5,372 nucleotides of DNA from a bacterium SM23_31 (GTDB taxonomy: Bacteria > SM23-31), in the NCBI GenBank assembly GCA_001304035.1, contig LJUD01000248.1:1-5372 (forward strand). Direction: 5' to 3'. Shown here piece after piece: positions 1-4,921 of this stretch. Below the pieces are notes generated by a model. That model worked only from the letters and a program-made list of their open reading frames with translations. It was not told the DNA's origin and did no database searches. Both the position numbers and the translations under genes were made by a program. Positions within the stretch are counted from its first letter, which is position 1. Each line of letters begins with the position of its first letter.

Positions 1-432
1 GCCGCATTTGCGGTAAAAGCGGCAAAACACGTATCCCCGCAGACACCGGTTATCGCGACCATGACATTTGATGAAACCCCAAGAGGTTTTTATACGGTAA
101 TGGGAGTAACCGTACAGAAAGCAGCCGAAGGACTCCGGGAAGCCGGAGCAGACATAATCGGCTCCAACTGCGGGAACGGGATCGAGAATATGATTAAAAT
201 TGCCCGCGAGTTCAAACAGGTTACTACGCTTCCCGTAATGATTCAATCCAATGCGGGTAAGCCCAAACTCATTGGAAATACGGTTAATTACCCTGAAACG
301 CCGGAATTTTTTGCGGAAAAAACACGTGAATTAATAGACGCCGGAGTCTCAATAATCGGCGGCTGCTGCGGCACCACACAGGAACATATCCGCGCAATTA
401 AAAATGTTGTTGATTCACAGAAATTAGGATAA
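1..432 (+). CDS. Homocysteine S-methyltransferase domain protein, C-terminal part (5' end outside window)
   Basis: The reading frame is open from base 1, so the gene starts upstream; 143 residues are visible and end at TAA 430-432. The protein carries the zinc-site signatures of the homocysteine-binding TIM barrel found in cobalamin-dependent methionine synthase (MetH) and betaine-homocysteine methyltransferase. These are GSNCGNG, with its Cys at visible residue 57 (codon 169-171), and GGCCGTT, with Cys 122 and 123 (364-369). The 65-residue spacing between the first Cys and the Cys pair fits the MetH-type site. In this family the three thiolates bind Zn2+, which activates homocysteine for methylation to methionine in the cytosol. 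The protein stops about 20 residues after the CC motif, so no pterin-binding or B12-binding module follows. It is therefore a standalone or split MetH-type domain, or a corrinoid-protein-dependent relative. The methyl donor cannot be told from this fragment. The next gene starts 89 nt downstream on the same strand. Confidence 0.93.
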   Translation, partial: AAFAVKAAKHVSPQTPVIATMTFDETPRGFYTVMGVTVQKAAEGLREAGADIIGSNCGNGIENMIKIAREFKQVTTLPVMIQSNAGKPKLIGNTVNYPETPEFFAEKTRELIDAGVSIIGGCCGTTQEHIRAIKNVVDSQKLG

Positions 433-521
433 AAGAGAGCCAGCATTTTTATAAGTTATATAAAATTATTTTGTATAGTCAATGCATACGAGTTACATTT
501 AGGCAATAAAAAACTGAACAC

Positions 522-1733
522 ATGATTTTTTTTCTGATTGCAATCGTTATATTTACTTCGATGTACGGTTTTATCGGCTGGCGGATAATCGTCCCTGCAA
601 GTCTTGTTCCCCCCTGGAATATGATCGCATGGGGAATACTGATAGTATTTATGCTTCTTCCCCCGGTATCCATTGCGTTCCGGGTATATGGAATCGATAA
701 TACCTTGAGTAATATTCTGGCGTGGATCGGATACATGAGCCTGGGATTTTTCTTACTGGTATTTAGTCTTATAGTTATGCGGGATCTTGTCTGGTTTGGA
801 GCGCTGATTGTGCAGAAGTCATTTTTACTGGTGCGTGCTTTATTGACAAATACCGGTACTGTAGAATTGTTGAATCTTGAACGCCGCCGATTCTTAGTAA
901 ATTCCGTGAACCTGAGTATCCTCGGTATTTCCGGCGCACTGGCGGGATACGGATTTTTTGAAGCACGCCGCCGCCCGGCAGTAGTAGAAATATTTGTCCC
1001 GGTTGATGATTTACCGGATGACCTCGAAGGTTTCCGCATCGTCCAGATAACCGACATTCACGTCAGCTCCACTATCAACCGCAGTTACGTGCAAGCAATT
1101 GTCGATCAGGCAAACAATGCTGAACCGGACGTTATAGTTTTCACCGGCGACCTTGCGGACGACACCGTCCCGCATCTTCGCGATAATGTGGCTCCCCTTT
1201 CACAGCTCTCAGCACCATACGGCTGCTATTTTGTTACAGGCAACCACGAGTACTACTCAGGAGTGGAAGCATGGATTGAAGAGGTTAAACGGCTGGGATT
1301 TACGGTATTGCTGAACGAGCACCGTATTCTGCAGCGCGGCGAAGGCAGTATACTTTTGGCAGGAGTAACGGACCATGAAGCCGGCAGAACTCTCCAGCAG
1401 CATGCTTCCAGCCCGGAAGCTTCCCTTAACGGAGCATCGCCAAATCACGTTAAAGTGCTTCTTGCACACCAGCCTCGCAGCATTTATTCCGCTTCAAAAC
1501 TCGGATTCGACCTCCAGATTTCCGGTCACACACACGGAGGGCAGTTTTTCCCCTGGCATTTCGTTGTTGGTCTTCAACAGCCTTATATTTCCGGGCTGCA
1601 CCGGCATGATAACACATGGATTTACGTAAGCCGCGGTGCCGGATACTGGGGACCGCCGCTCCGCATCGGCTCCCGCTCGGAAATTGCCGTTATCATACTG
1701 ACCGCAGCAAAAAATCCGTCAAATTCTGAATAG
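522..1733 (+). CDS. Membrane-anchored calcineurin-like metallophosphoesterase (YkuE/YaeI/LpxG-like)
   Basis: This is a 403-residue protein with an N-terminal membrane region and a C-terminal binuclear metallophosphoesterase domain. Hydrophobic segments lie at about 1-20, 34-55, 62-86 and 129-147. A twin-arginine-like motif, RRRFL (121-125), precedes the last one. The catalytic motifs come in canonical order: DIH (Asp178, His180), GD (Asp210), GNHE (Asn241, His242), LLAHQP (His316) and SGHTHGG (His336, His338). All expected metal ligands are present, so the enzyme should be active. The topology suggests the domain lies outside the cytoplasmic membrane. Relatives include the Tat-exported phosphodiesterase YkuE and UDP-2,3-diacylglucosamine pyrophosphatases (YaeI, LpxG), so a lipid or envelope phosphodiester is a plausible but unproven substrate. 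ATG 522 is chosen because an in-frame TAA lies at 507-509 and the first helix starts at once. No good Shine-Dalgarno sequence is visible before it. The gene lies 89 nt after the methyltransferase and could be cotranscribed with it. Confidence 0.95.
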   Translation: MIFFLIAIVIFTSMYGFIGWRIIVPASLVPPWNMIAWGILIVFMLLPPVSIAFRVYGIDNTLSNILAWIGYMSLGFFLLVFSLIVMRDLVWFGALIVQKSFLLVRALLTNTGTVELLNLERRRFLVNSVNLSILGISGALAGYGFFEARRRPAVVEIFVPVDDLPDDLEGFRIVQITDIHVSSTINRSYVQAIVDQANNAEPDVIVFTGDLADDTVPHLRDNVAPLSQLSAPYGCYFVTGNHEYYSGVEAWIEEVKRLGFTVLLNEHRILQRGEGSILLAGVTDHEAGRTLQQHASSPEASLNGASPNHVKVLLAHQPRSIYSASKLGFDLQISGHTHGGQFFPWHFVVGLQQPYISGLHRHDNTWIYVSRGAGYWGPPLRIGSRSEIAVIILTAAKNPSNSE

Positions 1734-2121
1734 ACTAATTATATTTTTATTAGACTGGATTGATCTCATCTAAAAAATATGGATTATCAGAGAAGTTAGT
1801 AACTGATAAAGAAATAGTATTTAAATAGTATATAATAATTTTACGAAAAGCAAATAAAAAAGCATTGCATTTCTAATAACCTTCTGCAACCGAAAAACCA
1901 AAGAACACGTCTGAACCACTGATACCCATGATTAAATGATTATTATGATGAAACCCCGCTGAGCGGGATCATGTATATCATTTCATCAGCGGTCATCTGC
2001 GGTTCTGACAATTATGTATATTCACCATGGAACAAGCCATTGTCTCGGATTTATCGCAAGTACTCATTATTTTGAAGAATAAAAAATATTAAGAAGAGAT
2101 TGTGACTCAACGATATTCGCA
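1734..2121. other. Convergent intergenic region, no supported gene
   Basis: This gap separates the 3' ends of the phosphoesterase (+) and the lipoprotein (-). It is AT-rich apart from the palindromic element at 1909-2009. A weak inverted repeat, TTATCAG (1784-1790) and CTGATAA (1803-1809), lies 50 to 76 nt after the phosphoesterase stop. It has no GC core or T-tract, so it is not called as a terminator. Tiny frames at 2014-2082 and 2027-2092 encode about 21 residues without ribosome binding sites and are not supported as genes. Confidence 0.6.
1909..2009. repeat. 101-nt imperfect palindrome (long hairpin element)
   Basis: The two halves are reverse complements over nearly the whole length. 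The outer arms 1909-1923 and 1995-2009 match at 12 of 15 positions. The middle arms 1924-1949 and 1968-1993 match at 19 of 26, with a single-base bulge at 1994. The apex is a perfect GC-rich hairpin, CCCGC (1955-1959), loop TGA, GCGGG (1963-1967). A five-base asymmetry (1950-1954) lies on the left side. As DNA or RNA it would form one long cruciform or stem-loop. It sits between two convergent genes and has no reading frame. Candidate identities are a MITE-like or REP/BIME-like dispersed element, a bidirectional transcription barrier, or a structured RNA. The palindrome is directly visible; its role is unknown. Confidence 0.75.
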
Positions 2122-3081
2122 TTACTTAATCATATCCGTGCGGATGAGAATATCGAATCCGTCAAAATAATACCGGCGGAGACCGTCATCCTCGTCAAAG
2201 TTACCTCCCCCCTCGAATATTGTTTCAAACGCTTCTCCCACCCGCGGGATAACCTCGCTATTCACCCATGGATCGTTATGCCCCGAGCAGAGGAAATCGT
2301 ATTCATGGATGCGGCTCGTGAGTTTTTCAATCGATGCCATATAGTCATCGATATTCACGTCCGACGCATGGGCATAGAGCGGTCCCGGAAAGAACGTATC
2401 CCCGGTAAAAAGTATGCGGTTATCAGGATCAAGCAGGCAAATCGAGCCGGGAGAGTGACCGGGAGTGTGAATCACTTCCAGTATGCGCCCGCCGAGGTCG
2501 ATAGTTGTGCCCTCGTCCAGCAGGTAAGTCGGCTCGACAGGCGGAATCGTCCAGGTTTTCGGGTCGAACCCTTCCGGGAGCGGTTTCCACAACGATTCTA
2601 TACTGATGTGCCTCTGCAGAAATGCGTTATCGATGCCTTCAATAAGCCGATTAATCTCCGAGGCATCCTCGTAAATGGCGATTTCTTCAAACTGATAGTT
2701 GTTGCCGACATGGTCGAAGTGGGTATGAGTATTTACCACCGACACAGGCAGGTCGGTCAATTCCGATACCACCTGCTTCAAATCACCGATACCGGTGCCG
2801 GTATCGATGATTATTCCGCGCTCTTTACCAAGAACAAGATAACTCATCGCCTCCTCAAATTGATAGGGCTCATAAATTGCGTACGTACCCTCGGTGAGCT
2901 TGTAAACCTCGAACCACGATTGAAATGTACCTGCATTTTCTAATGTGGCATACACCGGGCGGGGCAAATTCTCCCACCAGTTCTCAGGCTGAACAAGCTC
3001 CGATGGTTTCTCACCGGGTGCGCACGAAAGGATGAATACTCCAATTACGGCACACATGAAAATCCATAATTTTCCGTTCAT
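2122..3081 (-). CDS. Metallo-beta-lactamase-fold hydrolase, predicted lipoprotein
   Basis: This 319-residue protein starts with a lipoprotein signal peptide: a hydrophobic stretch at about 5-19 and the lipobox ILSC with Cys20 as the lipidation site. It should therefore be anchored on the periplasmic side of a membrane. The MBL-fold ligands are complete and in order: HTHFDH (His119, His121, Asp123, His124), His209 in TPGHSPGS, Asp228 in FTGDTF and His268 in CSGHND. This is the glyoxalase II-like binuclear zinc arrangement with a bridging Asp. Thioester, lactone, lactam or phosphodiester hydrolysis are all known in the superfamily, and the substrate cannot be read from the sequence. Nothing here specifically marks it as an antibiotic-resistance beta-lactamase. 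ATG 3079-3081 has a GAGG Shine-Dalgarno five bases upstream, which fixes the start. The gene is convergent with the phosphoesterase and has its own long leader. Confidence 0.95.
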   Translation of the reverse strand: MNGKLWIFMCAVIGVFILSCAPGEKPSELVQPENWWENLPRPVYATLENAGTFQSWFEVYKLTEGTYAIYEPYQFEEAMSYLVLGKERGIIIDTGTGIGDLKQVVSELTDLPVSVVNTHTHFDHVGNNYQFEEIAIYEDASEINRLIEGIDNAFLQRHISIESLWKPLPEGFDPKTWTIPPVEPTYLLDEGTTIDLGGRILEVIHTPGHSPGSICLLDPDNRILFTGDTFFPGPLYAHASDVNIDDYMASIEKLTSRIHEYDFLCSGHNDPWVNSEVIPRVGEAFETIFEGGGNFDEDDGLRRYYFDGFDILIRTDMIK

Positions 3082-3086
3082 GATAA

Positions 3087-3090
3087 CCTC
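3087..3090 (-). promoter_or_regulatory. Ribosome binding site of the MBL lipoprotein
   Basis: GAGG on the minus strand lies five bases before ATG 3079-3081. It confirms the lipoprotein start, which is also required by the intact signal peptide. Confidence 0.75.
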
Positions 3091-3138
3091 TAATAGTAAT
3101 ATTTAAAAAATATTGATTTATGCAATACCCGCATCTCT

Positions 3139-3167
3139 ATAATAAAAAAACTTGTAAAGACATGCAA
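3139..3167 (-). promoter_or_regulatory. Candidate sigma70-type promoter for the MBL lipoprotein
   Basis: On the minus strand TTGCAT (3167-3162) is followed after 17 bases by TATTAT (3144-3139). The -10 matches consensus at five of six positions and the -35 at three of six. Transcription would start near 3132, leaving a leader of about 50 nt. The -35 box overlaps one copy of the octamer ATGCAATA (3162-3169). The assignment rests on motif match and spacing only, in AT-rich DNA. Confidence 0.35.
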
Positions 3168-3275
3168 TAGAAATTCTTTAAAAATATTGCATTTATATTT
3201 GAGGGCGAACGAATGATGCGATTCGTTTTAATTATAAATACAGAAAAATTAAAATAAAATACACAAGTCAATAAA

Positions 3276-3484
3276 ATTCGGGGACATAATACATATTTTC
3301 TGACAGGCGGATTAGGTTGTTGTATATTTATTTACGAGACTATTTAATTTTTTGTAAATTATTTTGGGGTTGCCCGATTTAATCATTCGAGATATTCATG
3401 AGGCTTCTGATCTGGTTCTGAAATTCTAACACTTTCCCCGCTTAAACGCTAATATCAAGAAAAATAAGTATTGTATCCCCGCAA
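3276..3484 (+). repeat. About 200-bp element with imperfect inverted ends, copy 1
   Basis: The left end (3277-3298, starting ATTCGGGGACATAA) and the reverse complement of the right end (3463-3484, containing GTATTGTATCCCCG) match at 17 of 22 positions. Its first 40 bases (3276-3315) match copy 2 (4211-4250) at 36 positions, including a perfect first 24. The last block (3392-3481) aligns without gaps to 4320-4409 at 57 of 90. The middle is AT-rich, with about 7 bases of length difference. No intact frame crosses it. The end sequence resembles, from memory only, ends that flank IS200-like REP-associated (RAYT) transposase units, so a non-autonomous or decayed mobile element is the best guess. 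It ends 28 bp past the stop of the small membrane gene. Confidence 0.65.
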
Positions 3485-3512
3485 CATATAGCATTACGTA
3501 TTTAAACACGCT

Positions 3513-3881
3513 TTATAGTTTAGGTGGAGGAGTAAATAATTTTACTGTCTCGTCCTGCAGCAGTACCCAGATCGTGTAGATCCCAATGGCGGTTCCAATC
3601 GGAATCCAGAATAAGTCCAAAACGGCAATTATCAGCACAAGTATCCTTGCCCACGGCTTATACTTCAGGAGACCTATGCCGCCAATAATATCAGGTACAG
3701 ATATCATAATAAAAAAAGCGGCAACTACTATGCCGACAATTGATGTAATTGCCATTGCTTCCGCATCACCCGAAAGAAGCCCCCCACCGACAACGGCTAC
3801 AAATATAATCAAAGCAATAAAAACTCCAAGGGCGCCGAATCCGATGTTGAGCGCTGCAAACAAAGTAACATGCTTTTCCAT
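3513..3881 (-). CDS. Small four-helix integral membrane protein of unknown function
   Basis: This 122-residue protein is almost entirely hydrophobic. Helices are predicted at about 6-31, 43-63, 78-92 and 93-108. A short polar loop (GDAEAMA) follows the first, and a GIGLLKYKPWAR motif (68-79) precedes the third. Its short charged C-terminus is DETVKLF followed by a proline run. The KYKPWAR-type loop recalls small uncharacterised membrane proteins seen in many bacteria, but I cannot assign a function. No catalytic residues are apparent. ATG 3879-3881 is preceded by GAGGA four bases away, so the start is well supported. The gene stands alone on the minus strand, bracketed by the two directly repeated 200-bp elements. 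A 16-bp palindrome lies about 48 bases upstream of the start. Confidence 0.87.
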   Translation of the reverse strand: MEKHVTLFAALNIGFGALGVFIALIIFVAVVGGGLLSGDAEAMAITSIVGIVVAAFFIMISVPDIIGGIGLLKYKPWARILVLIIAVLDLFWIPIGTAIGIYTIWVLLQDETVKLFTPPPKL

Positions 3882-3885
3882 GTTT

Positions 3886-3890
3886 TCCTC
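3886..3890 (-). promoter_or_regulatory. Ribosome binding site of the small membrane protein gene
   Basis: GAGGA on the minus strand lies four bases before ATG 3879-3881 and supports that start codon. Confidence 0.75.
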
Positions 3891-3919
3891 ACTATTACTG
3901 TTAATTTTAATGTGAAGTG

Positions 3920-3944
3920 ATTTTATCTAACAATTTGAATTGTT
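3920..3944 (-). promoter_or_regulatory. Candidate promoter -10 with adjoining 16-bp palindrome
   Basis: AACAATT (3929-3935) and AATTGTT (3938-3944) form a perfect inverted repeat around a TG spacer. Just downstream on the minus strand is TAAAAT (3925-3920), five of six matches to a -10 box, with only a weak -35 (TTAGTA-like) upstream. The palindrome would occupy the -35/-10 spacer, a common operator position. Function is inferred; AT-rich palindromes also arise by chance. Confidence 0.3.
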
Positions 3945-3990
3945 ACTAAACGATGTGTCTTCCAACTTATAATCAGACTGTCTAAATATT

Positions 3991-4036
3991 TTGATACGGC
4001 AGCCTGAACCGGTATAATATTTTGCGCTGTATACCG
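3991..4036 (+). promoter_or_regulatory. Promoter-like sequence with overlapping inverted repeat
   Basis: TTGATA (3991-3996), 16 bases, then TATAAT (4013-4018) is close to sigma70 consensus, five of six and six of six. A perfect inverted repeat, CGGTATA (4010-4016) and TATACCG (4030-4036), overlaps the -10 box and the expected start near 4025. It could be an operator, or a hairpin at the RNA 5' end. The downstream plus strand has no convincing gene before 4904, so a transcript from here would be non-coding or serve the 4211-4412 element. The motif is seen; activity is inferred. Confidence 0.4.
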
Positions 4037-4210
4037 TCTATACTTTTTATATAATTAAAGCTTGATATTAACAGATAAAATCGATTTTTGCAAGTGTTTT
4101 TTCATACATTCACTGTCAAGTTTTTAAGTCCGTTCTAATTACAACGCTCTTTTCAGATTTTTATTATACAGGGAATTCAATAATTTTCAGTGTGTGAAAT
4201 ATTGCGTGAG

Positions 4211-4412
4211 AATTCGGGGACATAATACATATTTCCTGCCGGGCGGATTGCATGGTTTTATATTATTTAATGTTGCTATTTTTTAGATAAATTTTCAGGG
4301 TCTGTCCTATTCAAATTGTATATGTACGAGGATTTCGATCAAATCCTTAAATCCAAAAATTTCACCTACGTTAGATTAAGTAACAAGAAAAATAGGAGTT
4401 GTGTTCCCGAAA
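4211..4412 (+). repeat. About 200-bp element with imperfect inverted ends, copy 2
   Basis: This is the directly oriented relative of 3276-3484. The left end 4212-4234 matches the reverse complement of the right end 4390-4412 at 17 of 23 positions. The 40-bp left end is 36/40 identical to copy 1, and the right 90 bases are 57/90 without gaps. A 62-codon frame beginning TTG 4316 crosses its right half and continues to 4504. Against copy 1, however, the 33 substitutions in the 90-base block fall 10, 11 and 12 on the three codon positions, and copy 1 has a stop in that frame. The frame is therefore probably incidental. The right end continues into a short hairpin (4403-4423). Confidence 0.65.
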
Positions 4413-4423
4413 CGATTCGGAAC
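4403..4423. repeat. Short hairpin at the right end of copy 2
   Basis: CCGAA (4407-4411) pairs with TTCGG (4416-4420) around an ACGA loop. The stem extends by GTT (4403-4405) with AAC (4421-4423), leaving C4406 bulged: eight pairs in all. Copy 1 has no equivalent at its right end. It may be an element-end recognition hairpin of REP type or a chance fold. Confidence 0.35.
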
Positions 4424-4504
4424 AACTCTGCACGGCAGGCTATTAAAGAAATGAAGGAAACGAGGGAAGCGGCGCTTAAAAGAAATGCAAAGCAGGGTAA
4501 TTGA

Positions 4505-4921
4505 TATTTCTGCAATTGCATGGCAAAATCCCAAAGTAAATGAATAAGTAAAAAATACTTGCAAATAAAAAAAATATTCCGTAATATAAAATTGTATATA
4601 TTCTAATCTTCTTGCGAATTCTATTTTTTATTCTACTGTTCCTGTTGATACGAGCTTTCATTAGTTTTTCATTGGTAGTGAATTTTTTAATAACCGTAGA
4701 TAAATTGCGGATTATCACTCAACACTTTGATAAAAATTGTGTAATATTATTATGAAGATTTTCCGCAACCACGTTAGGTTGATTACATTAATTAATCGAA
4801 AAAGGGAATTTTTGTGAAGACATACAAACGATTTAGATTTGGGATTTTATATAGTTGTATTTGCTGTATATAGGTTTTTATACCTGATCTTTATATGCAA
4901 TAGCTAGACTTAACAAACACT
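4505..4921. other. AT-rich region without a supported gene
   Basis: The longest frames here are low-complexity and lack ribosome binding sites, such as an 80-codon minus-strand GTG frame at 4476-4718 rich in Ile, Lys, Arg and Phe. Two short inverted repeats adjoin each other: CAACC/GGTTG (4766-4770, 4777-4781) and GATTA/TAATC (4781-4785, 4793-4797). A GTG at 4814 with AGGGA upstream opens a 19-residue basic-hydrophobic peptide ending at TAG 4871. It is in the same frame as the interrupted gene at the right edge. The octamer ATGCAATA recurs at 4895-4902. Confidence 0.5.

Larger units (their letters stand above)
3882..4210. other. Gene-free AT-rich region with regulatory-like sequences
   Basis: No frame of useful length with a start and ribosome binding site occurs here on either strand. 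The region holds the upstream signals of the small membrane gene (to about 3944) and a separate plus-strand promoter-like sequence with a dyad (3991-4036). The rest up to the second 200-bp element is AT-rich with no feature I can support. Confidence 0.6.

Noticed and set aside
479..1057. 192-codon minus-strand frame opposite the phosphoesterase
   Set aside because: It lies antisense to a gene with complete catalytic motifs, and its translation is basic, low-complexity and without domain signs.
1735..1753. CTAAT/ATTAG inverted repeat right after the phosphoesterase stop as a terminator
   Set aside because: The stem is five AT-rich pairs and no T-run follows, too weak for an intrinsic terminator.
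2014..2092. Two 21- to 22-residue plus-strand frames after the palindrome
   Set aside because: There is no ribosome binding site, they are very short and they lie between convergent gene ends.
2278..2943. 221-codon plus-strand frame opposite the MBL lipoprotein
   Set aside because: The minus strand has the full MBL ligand set, lipobox and ribosome binding site; this frame is its shadow.
3586..3915. Plus-strand frame opposite the small membrane protein
   Set aside because: It is rich in Ile, Thr, Ala and Pro, as expected from the reverse complement of hydrophobic codons, and has no ribosome binding site. The minus-strand gene has GAGGA before its ATG.
4010..4048. CGGTATA/TATACCG stem followed by a T5 run read as an intrinsic terminator
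   Set aside because: No gene ends upstream on the plus strand, the stem is short with a 13-base loop, and the T-run is eight bases away. Overlap with TATAAT fits a promoter dyad better.
4376..4564. 62-codon minus-strand frame overlapping element copy 2
   Set aside because: It overlaps the repeat end, has no ribosome binding site and is rich in Phe and Leu; most likely chance.
4476..4718. 80-codon minus-strand GTG frame with a basic N-terminus and one hydrophobic segment
   Set aside because: It lies in AT-rich DNA, lacks a clear Shine-Dalgarno site, and its Ile/Lys/Arg/Phe composition is what AT-rich non-coding DNA yields. A small one-helix protein cannot be fully excluded.
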